64,000 nucleotides of DNA from Nymphalis io (GCF_905147045.1 NC_065894.1:8531501-8595500), one strand, 5' to 3'. Counted from the first letter of the stretch, positions 14,007 through 26,315 are shown. Made by a program: numbers and translations. The notes: generated by a model from the letters alone, not told the origin.

Positions 14007-16151
14007 CTGTATATTATAAAAATCTGCCTTTTAATGCATTTGTAATGCAAATTCTTTGTTTAGAGATTGGCAAAAAATAGCAAATCATTTTAAAAATGAT
14101 CTAAAAAAAGAAGACAGTGCGCATTTTCTTTTTGATTTTAGGTTAATTTTAGGGTATTGTTAATTTTGCTTAATAAGGTATTTATTTTAGTTATTACTTT
14201 TATATGGATACAACTGTATACAACTTATACCCGATAATCATTATTCATATATATTTATATATATATAATTATATGTATTATAAACTATAATCGAGCATAA
14301 ACGAAAAATATGAAAATATTCACTTGCGGATGACTGTGATGTCCAAAATGAATTTATTTACTTATAAATAAATAAAAATTTACAGAATTTATCCGATTCC
14401 CAATACATAATGATTAATTTTAGCTGTTTATAAAATTGTTGATTAAAAACTATATTACTAGATCGTTAGGTTTTTTTTTAGTTTAATTATATGAGTGAAA
14501 TCCAGCAGCTCTTCTTCCAAGTGACAATTTATTTCGCTTAAGACAAAATGCTAGTTGAATAACAAAAGTTATTCCGGTTCTGAAATAAGCTATTCTAATT
14601 TTAATAATAAAATTATGTTACGAAAGTTTAAATTGTAAGTCTTTATTATAAATAAATCTTAATCTTAATCTCTTCTTTTTCAGTTCCAGTACCTAGCTAG
14701 CATTTTGACTTAATTTCAAAGTACAAAACATAGGCTACATTTATCTTCTAATTTATTAACATTCGCCCCGGAAATTGTACAAGCCCAATGATTAAAGATT
14801 ATAATAAAATAAATTATATAGCAAAGAGCATAGTATCTTTATTTTGATTATGAGAAAATTATTTATTCAAACCATTTATATAGTATTACATAGACGAATT
14901 AGGCATTATTAATTTCCTGGGCGATGCTCAAGATTTATCAAGACTACTACACATATTTTCGAAACAATGTCCTGTGAATCTGCATTGTTATATTACATGT
15001 AAGGATTGACTTAATCCTATAATACGGTTGTCAGTCACGTTTTATAGAATTTGTTTTTCAATTCATCTTAATAAAACTTTTGCTAATAAAATATAATGGC
15101 TACTCGACATTTCAATTAAGTTTTTTTTTTTTTTGGTTAAATTCTTAAAGTATTATTTACATCAAATTTTTTATTCAGTTTTTTTTGTGACAAAAAGGAG
15201 TTTGTTAAGTTTTTTTGGAAAACAATTCTATAATACATTGACTCCAATTTGATGAGCATAAACCAACTTAGGAGCATTTTATAAAGTTTATGCGTTCTCT
15301 GTACTTACGATACTTTCTGCGCGCTATCGTCTTTTAACCACTGCTGAGTGCAATCTATCCCCAGTTTGTTGTGTATTATAACTTGTATTAGAAATATAAT
15401 CAGTAACTTCAACTAATACTGATTAAGTGTAATGTATCGAGTTTAGTTTATAATTATGCTTTCTTTATTATTAATCATAATTTACTTAGTGACAATTTTA
15501 AGATAAAAATGATGTCAACTGATTATTTCATCAAATCATGTAACTTTTTTATGATATACACAACTGGTTTCGGTGTCTCGACACCACAAATCCGCATTGC
15601 TTTATTGACACAGGTGAATAAGACTTACTTGTAAGAGAAATAATTATAACTTTTATGTCTACTTAATGCAAGTGTAAACGTTCTAGAAATCTCGCACTGT
15701 TCGGTCAATTTTGTAAAAAAATAAAGTAAATTTAATTTGACCCTTTGTTTTTATTATGTTGATAAAATCAAACACAAATATATGCAATAAAAATAATTTA
15801 TATAATTTGACTTAAAATATGGTAAACTCGGTAGCATAATTAACAAAATTTTATAAACACTGAAAAATATTCAGCAAATATATTTTTAAAACGGCAATAA
15901 AGCATCTGCATTTGTATTTTATGGGCTGGATACCTGGAACAAAGCACGGAATAAATATTGAAAAACAGTATATTCACTTTGAAAAGTTATTAAAAGCAAT
16001 GAATTTCCAGAATGAGATTATAATAGAAGCGACAGAATTGTTTTACATTTACAACCTATTCTAATAAAAAATCAAAAGCACTTGAGTTATCATACTATCA
16101 TTACTAGTTTTTTTTATAATCTCGTCAAAAGCTACTAAATAACAAAAAGTA

Positions 16152-16440
16152 TCACTGATGGTAGAGCTTTGTGCAAGCTCGTCTGGGTAGGTACCACCCA
16201 CTCATTAGATATTCTACCGCAAAACAGCAGTACTTGGTATTGTTGTGTTCCGGTTTGAAGGGTGAGTGAGCCAGTGTAATTACAGGCACAAGGGACATAA
16301 CATCTTAGTTCCCAAGGTTGGTGGCGCATTGGTGATGTAAGCGATGGTTATCATTTCTTACAATGCCAATGTCTGGGCGTTGGTGACCAATTACCATCAG
16401 GTGGCCAATATGTTCGTCCACCTTCCTATTATATAAAATA
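16152..16440 (+). repeat. Interspersed repeat family B, full-length copy
   Basis: Marked by GGTAGGTACCACCCACTCAT, then ATATTCTACCGC, then CCGGTTTGAAGGGTGAGTGA, and a 3' part with TTGGTGACCA and CCACCTTCCTAT. At least nine copies or fragments of this family lie in the window on both strands: 18183-18435 (+), 22160-22415 (-), 27118-27395 (+), 28404-28517 (+), 46343-46475 (-), 55995-56215 (+), 61433-61500 (-) and 63742-63915 (-). I remember it as a common lepidopteran repeat; its class is uncertain and no coding capacity is visible. Confidence 0.75.
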
Positions 16441-16991
16441 AAAAAGTAACCAACCGCTTTTACCAACCTTATGCCAACCGATTGGCATAAATTTACTTAT
16501 CTTTGATATTTAAAAATAAGTTATTTATAGGAAAAAGTAAACAATGTTGGCCTTAAAATGCCATAGCGTTGTTCAGTAAAGGATCGAATGAGATACTAAG
16601 AATCAATGTTTTTCGAAAATAAGATTGGCATATTTAATATATTCAGTTACATAATGTTTTTTAAGATGAAAAATCAATACGAATTATTTTAATTTTATTT
16701 TTCTTTAGACATTAAATATTTATCAGAATAGTTACTAATAAATTTAATTCATCCAAAATTTTATGAATATAATCATTGTTATTAATATAATTTTATAGTA
16801 CGTTTCTAAAGTTCTTTTCAAAGTAGTTAAAATATTTTAACGAAGCTGATTTTAAAGTGAATTTGTGTCATCGAATCTCAATTTGTGAAGAATTAATACA
16901 GCAGAACTATACGTAGCACGGAATATGTAAGTATAAAGGCTTGTTTATATCTTATGTCCAGAACCAGCAATTATACAAGATTTTACTTTCA

Positions 16992-17276
16992 CCGAGGCGA
17001 GATGGCCCAGTGGTTAGAACTCGTGAATCTTAAATAAGGAGCGCCGGTTCAAACCCGGCAAGCGCCACTGACTTTTCATGTGTTTAATTTGTGTTTATAA
17101 TTCATCTCGTGCTCTGGGTGAAGGAAAATATTGTGAGGAAACCTGCAATTTCACTGAAATTCTGCCATATGTGTATCCACTAACCCGCATTGGAGCAGTG
17201 TGGTGGAAGAAGCTCCAAACCACCTCAAAGACGGAGGAGGTCTTAGCGCCGCAGTGGGACATTAACAGGCTGTTAC
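16992..17276 (+). mobile_element. tRNA-derived SINE family A
   Basis: Head GAGATGGCCCAGTGGTTAGA, B box GGTTCAAACC, then a conserved body (GTGAGGAAACCTGCA, CCCGCATTGGAGCAGTGTGG) and an end reading CAGGCTGTTAC. About ten copies occur in the window, from near-intact to badly decayed. Confidence 0.85.
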
Positions 17277-17860
17277 TTTACTTTACTTTCACCTACCGTT
17301 AAGCGACTCTCGCTAGTCGAGTCTCAAAAGTTATATAATAATATATTTTTGGCATTTTTATGGCTACGTTTTTTATTGAAACAACTTTAACTTGAACTTA
17401 TAATTTACTTGAACTTATAATAAGCTTAAAAAATAAACTCAATGTGTATAGAGATTCATCCCCAAAATGGACTCAACAATTTCGATGTAAATAATATCGA
17501 ATGTTACAAAAATATAGTTCTCTAGTGCATTTGTCGCTACATAAAAAATACTTGGCACAAATATGTGATCAATCACTGATTTTTGGAGAAATTATTATTA
17601 TTGAAAATAAATACTGGGGCAAATATTTGATTTAATAGCAAATGAAATTTTTCTCGTATCTGTATCAGCTATATTCATTATCGACAATTCCTAAGAGATC
17701 GTATTTATAAATATAAACGATAGATTAAAATAAATTTCAGTATTACGCGGCACCTGAGTCGCGATATTCATGCAAATGACAAAAATTATAACAACTACGA
17801 GCTAGAACGGAACGTAAATCGGAGGCGCATCAACAGAGAGAGCACCGTACGCGTCAACAT

Positions 17861-20024
17861 TCACTCCTGCAGGCGCAGGCCGCTGATGGACAGGAAGGCG
17901 AAGGCGTTGTGCAGCGCCGCCACGGGCACCGCGCACAGCGCCACGCGCGCGCCCACGCGCCCGCCCGCCGCGCGCGCCGCCGCGCGCAGCGCCGCCGGCG
18001 ACGGCGCGCCCCACACCTGCCGACCGCACGGACTCGCTCGAGTACTCTATTTAAGCTGCGTTACTCCGCAGTTGGCTAGATATAAGGTCGCCGATCCCGG
18101 AGCCCCGGGTTCAATTCAAATCTCAGGTCGGGCCAATGAAGTCATTTCCATTAAAAAATAAAATATTAGTAGGTAGGTACTAGGTGGGAGTACTGGGTAG
18201 GTACCACTCATCAGATATTCTACCGCAAAATAGCAATATTTAGTATTGTTGCGTCCCGGTTTGAAGGATGAGTGAGCCAGTGTGATTACAGGCACAAGGG
18301 ACATAACATATTTGTTCCCAAGATTGGTGGCGCATTGGCGATGTAAGTAATGGTTAATACTTCTTACATCGCCAATATCTATGGGCGGTGGTGACCACTT
18401 AACGCCATTTGCTCGTTCGCCTACCTATAACATAGAAAATCGCTACAATGTGCACTTTATGACCTATTAAAGTGCACCTTGTAGCGACTACAGTGTACAA
18501 AGATTGTACAGAAACGAATCAGTCACGGCACCTGGTAGAATATCCGCACGTAGAGCGCGGGCAGCGGGTCCCGCGTGCAGTCGTTGAGCAGCTTGCGCAG
18601 CGCGTACTCCAGCACGTCGCCCAGGTCGGCCGCCGACATGCCGCCCGCACTGCGCCGGTGCCGCGCGCACGCCTCCGCGTCCGGGAACGACACCTGGCAC
18701 GTCGACGGGGACGACCCTGCGGAATTCGAAGGATCTCTCAGTAGAACTAGTCGACGACGCTAAGCTTGATATCGATCAGATCCGTCGATATGTTTATGGT
18801 ATCGCCGTACCACATTGATGCAATATCAGTGCACTGACAACGAAACCCGTTTTATTAACAGCTTGAACGATGATATTATGTCTTTTATTTTTTTTATTAT
18901 GGAGATTTATGTGTATAATGATGTACACAATGTATAATTCACCTATTATGACAATATTTTTGCTATTGATACCCCCATCTTTTAAATTCCCCGAACTTAC
19001 TTTGTTATTTAAAGACATATTATTATTTTTTAGGGATTACGGAAATTAAAAAAAAATATAAATTTTTCATGGCAATATATTAAAAATGTTACTGCAAAAA
19101 AACATCGCGTGATTTTCCCACTTTTGGCTAAAGGCGTCCTCTCCCTTTTAGGAGAAAATATAGAACTTATTCCACCACACACAAACACGCAAATAAATAC
19201 AAATTACTCTCATAACCTATTGTCTAATAATTTAATATGCATGTATTTTTAAATAAATAATGTATGTCATCCTATTTACTGAATTATTTAATTACTAAGA
19301 ACCAAATTAAATAACGAAATGTCGTCACGATATTGCATTTTAACTGATGTCGAGTATAATTTTGCCCATACGAGAGACATTAAGTTTAAATATTTATTTA
19401 TACTATGTCCATTGCGCTTAGACAAACGCGTTTACGAGCGTTTCGTATGACAATGGTCCCTCTACACATACCAGTAGCAACATAGCAGACAATAGCTGCG
19501 ACTGTATTTTCATAATTCCATCTCCTCGTTATAGCGACCTTGTAATCGCCAACGCTGCAGCCGGTCTCTTCATCTGTAAAACGGTTAACGTATTTGAATT
19601 AATTAATTTAAAATATAACAATTATTTTGGATTGGATAAATAAATTACAACAGTCGGTGAACGGTTATATTTCATTGTTTAAAACATCATGGGATCCTTA
19701 TGGGACCGGTGTCTATTCTATTTATATATATATATATATATTTAGTAAACTATTTTGTCTCTTGAATAAACTATGTAACTGATTATCATCATTTAAAATT
19801 AAGCTATCGTTTCATCTTAAAGTACCTACTTTAATAAAACACGCTAGAAATATAATTACTTAGTTAAACTATTCATCCCCATAACAAAATTTTTTACGTA
19901 TGTAAATAATTATTTAAGAATATATAGTAATTTGATTTGAACAGTTTACGCTAACATATTTATTGACCTTAAAATTGACCAAATACGACAAGTGTAGTTC
20001 TTACTTTAGACGCTTTAGATACAT

Positions 20025-20080
<56 letters not shown>

Positions 20081-23000
20081 GCGTGTGCGTGCGTGCGTGC
20101 GACTCACATTCGAAGCGGTTGTTGTCGGTGTGCGCCCAGGCGTGCCACTCGACGGCGGCGGCGCGCGGCAAGGCCTCCACGACGGCGCACTGCACGATGG
20201 CGCCCGCCGTGCGCCGCTCCAGCTGCCGCCGCGCCTCGCGCGCCGCGCCGCGCGACGTCACGTAGCACACGCTCTGCCATCGCATACACGGGGACACTTA
20301 CTCAGTACGGTATGCCTGCCTGTTCGAGGGAACAGATACGCCGAGAAGGCTCGGTAGTTGGAACATACGAATCTTACCCATGATTGCTGAACCCTGTTCA
20401 AATCCAGGCAAGCACTACTACAGTTTTAGGTTCTTAATTAGTGTTTATAATTCATCTCATGCTCGGCGGTGAAGAAAAACAGCGAGAAAAACTTACATGT
20501 GTCACATGAAAATCTGTCACACCTGTCCACTAATCCGCACTGGAGCAGCTATAAGATATTCCACTAGAATACACTCTAAACATTCTCCGGAGGAGGCCTT
20601 ATCCCGGCACTGGGACATTCACAAGCTGTTACCTATTTATAGATAGGATCAAACGCTAAAACCGCGCGCACAACTAATAAATAAATAATATATAAATTAA
20701 AGTTTTCCAGACGACGATGAGTTTAATTCAAGTTAAATAAAAAACCAACACAAGTCACCGCCGCTAGCCTTACCCACCAATCGATCAGTGTATAATGTCT
20801 AGTCACCTGCACGACGCTGCGGATGTGCGCGCGCGGGTGCGCGGCGCGCAGCACGCGCGTGAGGTGGCGCAGGGCCAGCGCGCACTGCGTGCGGGCGCCG
20901 CCCTCCGCCAGCCGCATGCAGCCCGGCACCAGCGCGATCTGCCCGCACGTGCCCACCACCTCGCCCACCTGACGCATTATCACTATGTCTCAAGTGTGTG
21001 TGTAGAAAGGGACCAGCTCATTAGATGTGCATAGGCAGTGTAAAAAATCTTTATCGCCTATATACAAACGTGACCGTTGCCCGTTATAATTTTTTAAGGG
21101 CGACATTTGGACGTCTGACTACCATTAATATGTGAATAGTTTTACGGTCAAGTGCTTCGGATGTTTTTACACGACTTTAAATCCAAGCCCAATTTCATAC
21201 TTTAAATTGAACAACATTTGAGCTATTTGTGGGCTAACAAAATGCTACATAGTGAAATGTTCGGTAGATCGCTGAACAGTTGACGTTTGTGTGGGAAGTT
21301 ACGAGTGAAATGTAATTAAATAACTAACGATGTGTCAATGTAAGAAAACTATTAGATAATCTAGATTTACTCCAATTCTTATGTAATTAACGAAAAACTA
21401 TTTTGAGACGTAGTACAGATAAGTAGTAATTATTGTAATAATAATAATCAAAATTTATTTTGCTATGTATTCATTTTTTATACTCATTTGTTATATTTAT
21501 TTTAACATCTATAACGTACCTTAGCCGAGATGGCCCAGTGGTAAGAACGCGTGAATTTTAACCCATGATGGTGGGTCCAAACCCGGGCAAGCACCACTAA
21601 ATTTTCATGTGCTTAATTTGTGATTATAATTTAGCTCGTGCTTTAAGGTGAATGGAAACATCGTGAGGAAACCTGCATGTGTCTAATTTCACTGAAATTC
21701 TGCCACGTGTATTCCACCAACCCGCATTGGAGCAATGTGGCGGAATAAGCTCCAAACCTTCTCCTCAAAAATAGGAGAGGAGGCCTTTAGCCCAGCAGTG
21801 GGACTTTCACAGGCTGTTACGGTAACGTACCTTAACGGCTTGACTATAAGGTCCGATATTGGCCGGCGCCCAGTGCGATATACCCTGAACATGCATGGTC
21901 ACACGCTCTTTGGAACAACCGTCTGAGTCTTGATCTTTATTGTTACTTGGTTTATATGCAACCTGTTAACATACAATAGAAATATTAACTTATCAAACGG
22001 AATTACGAGATTAAAAAAAAAACGAAAATTCGAATAAATGTACCGGAAAGCTAAAGTTATTTTTAAATTTGTAATTGCAGGAATAAATATAAATAAACAA
22101 CTTTGACCTAGAAGTGGATTAATATCAATGGTCGAGATCTAAAATTATATATGGTCATTGCGGATGGAAGTGGACGGACAAATGGGGCGACCTGATGGTG
22201 AGTGGTCACTACTACCCATAGACATTGGCATTGTAAGAAATATTAACTATCTCTTACATCGCCAATGCAACCACTTTGAGAACTAAAATGTTTTGTCCCT
22301 TGTGCTTGTAGTTACACTGCTCACCCATCCTTCAAACCGGAACGCAACAATCACAACAAACTGCTGTTCTACCGTAGAAAGGGTGGTACCAACCTCGATG
22401 AGCTTGCACAAAGCACTTCTCCAAGTATATTACTTGAACTTGAACTTTTGACGATGTAATTCTACTTACCGCGTCCATTATGAGACCAACGTTCTTCGGT
22501 AGAGGGCACTGTACGCATACTCTAGTAGGAGGATTCGGAAATGAAAAATGTTCTGCGTAGATTACGTTCAGAGCTGCATAATCTTCCATATCCCTCATAT
22601 ATATGTTGACAGAACATATTTCAGGTAAGGTCAAGCCTTCTGAGTCGAGCAAACCTATAATTGTGTTGTAATATTATTAGCTTATAATCTACATATAAGT
22701 CTGACTCATCACAAGATCTCCGAAACTAGATCCTATTGACTTGAAATTTAGTATAGTTACTCCTTTAACAATATAAACGCTTACTAAAAACAGATTGCGA
22801 AGCCGGGGCGGGTGGTATATATATTACATTATTTAAGACTTTAAATGTGTGCTAAAACTTGAATTTAGTATTAATTTTTGAAATTACTTCTGAGATAAGC
22901 AAAAAAAAAAAATACATTATCTTTTATACATTAAAAATATAATTACTCGTATTTAATTATAAAACAAATTATATGAGTTATTAGGTGTTAATTTAAAACG

Positions 23001-26000
23001 TGATCATTCATAATTAAAAGATAAATTCGTATTACATACAGATTGTATGTCTAAGTTAATATTAAGATAATAATGTCAAAGATAAGATACAACACAATCA
23101 ATTTAATAAATTGTCTGTATTATTATATAAAAACATGCTCAAATTGCCGAGATAGTTAGGAAACGCGAATCTTACACTGGTTCAAGCCCAGGAAGAGCAA
23201 AACATTGTGAGCAAACCTACATGTGTTGGTAGAAAAAACTGCCACACATGTATTCACCACCCTACATTGGAGCAGCGTTATGGAATAAGCTCCAAACCTC
23301 AAATAAAGAGGAGGCCTTAGTCGAAGGATATTTACAGGCTGTTATTTTTGTTTTGCACAAGTTTAACAAAATGCACATTTATCAGAAAAAGCTCCTGAAC
23401 AAGTTTACCTACTAATGAGTTTCTTCATAGCGTCATCGGTGGCTACAGCTGTATCGACACCTTCACCGACAATTCCTCCGATGAAATACCATCCATGCTT
23501 GTTACCATATATTGATCTATGGTCTAAAACTGGATGCATATCCTCCGGATCATGCATCTCATCATAATAATAACCGTCTACTAAATCACTACTGTCAGCC
23601 GTATCTACGTTTTGAAGAGCAGGATTGTCCCCGGAGTAAGTGAGCAATGGGTTCAGTTCGTTCTGCTTTATCTTCTCTTCTTTTTCTAATTTCTCGAATG
23701 ATTCTAACTCTGTTTCACTTAGTTCTATATCACTTATATCGCTAAACACTGTATCATTCAAATCTTTTATAAAATCTAATGAGTTTTTTACTGTTGGAGG
23801 TAGTTTAATTGTTCCACCGAAATTTTTTTTAGGTTCTAGATGTAGTTTTAAATTCAAATACCCCACCGACGCCACGTGGTCTTCTGTGTGTATCACCAAT
23901 TCTTTTTCATCTCTAAGGAAAAGTATTTATCAAGTTACTTATAATTTTTTTTAAATAACATCTTAAGCTTTTATTTATGTCAAATTTAAATTTAATTGTG
24001 AAAAAAAAGTTAAATTTTAAATACAAAGAAAATCATTTGTATTAAATCTTTGCATTCTATAATTACAATTTATACTTCTCACAGTAGCGCCTACATATGC
24101 ATATAATCAATTATGAATAAGATTGAAAGACTGATTTTTATATAATACAATGAAATCTTATATAAAAGTTACTTACATAACTAGTTTCTTTCTAAATAAT
24201 GGGCAGTCTAGGGTAAAAGTTTCATACTCGCCGCCCTCACCACAGATATTTAGTCCATACTTCTCCTGCATGACTAGAAGGTGGGGCTGGATTTCCTTGA
24301 TTGTCATACCGAGGTGTATTTTGGGATCCAGACCTAGGGCTGCCACCTGAATTGATAAAAGTATATTAATAATATTTCTGCCGATGCTGCATCAACATGG
24401 GCCATTTTTAATAATTATTGTTTTTAATTAATATTAAAATGAAAAAATAACTCAATTAAATGAAACAAGGGCACAGGTGCATAGTCTTTGGTGTTATAAT
24501 TAAAAGATCTATTCCTTATATTGATGTATCAAATATAATTGATTTTATAGGTTGAATGTGCAGAATCCATTCAATTATTAAATATATTTACAATTTGTCT
24601 CAATAGAAAATATACTTAAACATAAAAAAATATAGATATGCTTTTTTTAATTAGCTTTAATAATAAATAGTTATAATTGAAAATATATAAATATATAAAA
24701 CTTGTATACATATTTACATATGACACAGATATTATCTTAATAGAAGTAAAACATACTTGCTTATCTTAATTACAAACAATTATGAAACTATTATTAAGAG
24801 GAAATCAATGTATCAGTAAATTTTGAATTTTGTTTTATTTCAATGAAACAATTTAAAATTTTAACATTTTAGTTATACTCATTTACATAACTATATATGT
24901 ATGCTTAAATTAGAGAGTTTCAAAGAGATCTTCAATTTGTAATGAAGATGCCACAATATGTAAAGATTTTGCTAAAATATAATTTTAATTCGATCAAAAA
25001 CACATTGAAAGTATAATTATTTTTAGCTAACCAGGCCAAATAAATATGGACGCATACATTTTGAATAGAGCTGAATGTTCTTAACATTTAACTGTGAGGC
25101 CAGAATTCCTTTGAGTTTTATTCATCATAAAAATGCATTAACATACTTTAAAATCGTTCATAATAATATAAATATAAGAACCTATTTTGACTAATGGTTA
25201 ATTTGAATATGAGATAAAAAAAAATTAACCTTTATTATGATGGCTTCGACACCACTTGCTATCATTTCTTGGAGTAGTTCCTTCTGATTCCTACGCCACA
25301 AGTAAGCAAGTGACACAAGACCGAGTCTTTGACATCTAAAATAAATGTGATCATGAAATAAAAATCATTTGAAATGTAATTGAAAACCAAACAAAGATAT
25401 TTCATTATGGTTGGCTCATAGATGGAACTTTTGAATACTGACCAGTTTGTAATGTAGAACATTATGTATATGTATTGATAAATAAAAATAGTACTTACAC
25501 ATTCTCTACCCTAATTCTTTGGTAATCTGATAGAATAGCCCCACAAGCAACAGCTTCAATGTCTAATTCACCCTGTAATAAAAAAATAAAAAAATATACT
25601 TAATACATATAAAAAAATGTATTAATTTCTTATTAATACAATATAAAATACTATTCTATGGTACCTTTATCTTGAACAATAGTCTATATAAATCCTCCAC
25701 CTCATCATTATCGGTTGGTTTATAGTTTCGCCCTTGATCAATAGCAACACCAGAAATTTCTTCCCTATAGAGGGGTAATTCCATTGCCTCAGCATATAGG
25801 TTGATGCCCTGATGCCCAACAGTTTGATACATGTAGCTGTCAAGTTCATCTACAATATGAGTTATACAATATAATAAATATTTAGAAATTTTATGTAAAA
25901 AATATATCTATTCTTGTTATAAATTAATATTACAATATGTTATTGTAATATTAATTTATGTTTAATTTAAATATAATTTTAATATATAATATTTAAATGA

Positions 26001-26315
26001 TTTGCATTTAAATTATGCTTATTAAGATGAATTCCAGTTAAGATAAACATAATTATTTATTAAAAGTATTTAAAAAAAATAAGAGTATCCATGTACATAA
26101 ATAATTTCATAAACATCTTATAAAGATACAATAATAATAAATGAAATTATAGATATGTATATAATTAATCTAAATTGGTATATTATATGACAATATTAAC
26201 CTTTATGTATAGGTTGGAGGTTGGCCAGGGCTACAATAGTATGCCCGGCGCCGACGCACTGCATCATGTTGTAACAGCTGTCCTTTCCACCGCTTATTAA
26301 CGCGACCGCCCTCAT
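17861..26315 (-). CDS. Dph6: Diphthine-ammonia ligase with fused RidA-like domains
   Basis: Twelve exons on the minus strand join in frame: 26315-26201, 25849-25665, 25572-25499, 25335-25230, 24346-24177, 23912-23413, 22654-22470, 21962-21831, 20968-20807, 20273-20108, 18716-18532 and 18016-17861, giving 711 residues. It starts MRAVALISGGKDS, a PP-loop ATP-binding site at residues 8-13; GEGGEYET near 196-203 is the second family motif. A linker with an acidic stretch leads to a first RidA-like domain (about 355-445, with NPPTRVCVQ) and a second one starting at GPYSQAVK (482-489). Known role: cytosolic ATP-dependent amidation of diphthine, the last step of diphthamide synthesis on eEF2. Length and architecture match the long yeast and insect forms; the vertebrate enzyme lacks the RidA part. 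Exons 9-12 are very GC-rich. The exon-6 donor must be GTAGGT rather than the GTAAAC four bases on to keep frame. Confidence 0.95.
18060..18160 (+). mobile_element. SINE family C head fragment
   Basis: Holds a B-box-like GGGTTCAATTC followed by AGGTCGGGCCAATGAAGTCA, matching the head of the complete family C copy at 49317-49638. The body is missing. It lies in the last Dph6 intron, next to the GC-rich terminal exon. Confidence 0.65.
18183..18435 (+). repeat. Interspersed repeat family B copy
   Basis: Carries GGTAGGTACCACTCATCAGA, the CCGGTTTGAAGGATGAGTGA block and the GGTGACCACTT end, in the last intron of Dph6 and antisense to the gene. It directly follows a family C fragment. Confidence 0.7.
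18722..18776. other. Dense cluster of six-base restriction sites
   Basis: Within 55 bases lie GAATTC, TTCGAA, ACTAGT, GTCGAC, AAGCTT, GATATC and ATCGAT. The run AAGCTTGATATCGA equals part of a common cloning-vector polylinker. The cluster begins six bases upstream of the acceptor side of the Dph6 exon ending at 18716. Chance, assembly artefact and natural sequence cannot be told apart here. Confidence 0.6.
19723..19741. repeat. (TA)n microsatellite
   Basis: A short uninterrupted TA run in the long Dph6 intron between the exons at 20108 and 18716. No other structure is seen around it. Confidence 0.9.
20031..20100. repeat. (TG/CA)n microsatellite beside a Dph6 splice donor
   Basis: About 22 pure GT units at 20031-20075 continue into GCGT-interrupted repeats up to 20100. 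On the Dph6 sense strand this is a CA-rich tract starting about eight bases inside the intron after the exon 20273-20108. Confidence 0.95.
20341..20632 (+). mobile_element. Decayed SINE family A copy in Dph6 intron
   Basis: Aligns over its length with family A (CCGAGAAGGCTCGGTAGTTG head, CTGTTCAAATCC box, TGGGACATTCACAAGCTGTT end), with many substitutions. It therefore appears older than the copies at 21524, 47244 and 54729. Confidence 0.7.
21524..21822 (+). mobile_element. SINE family A inserted at a Dph6 splice donor
   Basis: Well-preserved head (GCCGAGATGGCCCAGTGGT), B box and CAGGCTGTTAC end. It is flanked by a perfect 12-base duplication, TAACGTACCTTA, at 21512-21523 and 21823-21834. 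The right copy spans the exon/intron junction of the Dph6 exon 21962-21831, so the donor (minus strand TAAG/GTACGTTA) now exists twice, on both sides of the element. Confidence 0.9.
22160..22415 (-). repeat. Interspersed repeat family B copy (minus strand)
   Basis: Reverse complement of the family B order: CATAGACATTGGCATTGTAA, then CATCCTTCAAACCGGAACGC, then GGTGGTACCAACC. It sits in the Dph6 intron just after the exon 22654-22470 and is in the sense orientation for that gene. Confidence 0.7.
23146..23345 (+). mobile_element. Decayed SINE family A copy
   Basis: Shows GCCGAGATAGTTAGGAA, GGTTCAAGCCC, an internal deletion, then CTACATTGGAGCAGCG and ATATTTACAGGCTGTTA. It lies in the intron next to the large Dph6 exon 23912-23413. 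Confidence 0.65.

Larger units (their letters stand above)
13619..17860. other. Convergent intergenic region between e(y)3 and Dph6
   Basis: Holds the 3' UTRs of two convergent genes. It is mostly AT-rich and shows no open frame with coding character. Two interspersed repeats lie near its right half (16152-16440 and 16992-17276). AATAAA occurs at 14001-14006 and again near 14370, so the e(y)3 transcript probably ends in this part. Confidence 0.7.

Noticed and set aside
16135..16329. Small ORFs inside interspersed repeats (also 27083-27283, 47155-47440, 48157-48339, 49344-49583, 53563-53680)
   Set aside because: They lie within family A, B or C repeats and recur with the repeats; no coding function is indicated.
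19963..20383. Open frames rich in alternating Cys/Val over the TG repeat
   Set aside because: They come from the microsatellite and from antisense of the Dph6 exon 20273-20108.
22470..23413. A frame break in Dph6 between the exons at 23413 and 22654
   Set aside because: It disappears when the upstream GTAGGT donor is used instead of the GTAAAC donor four bases on.
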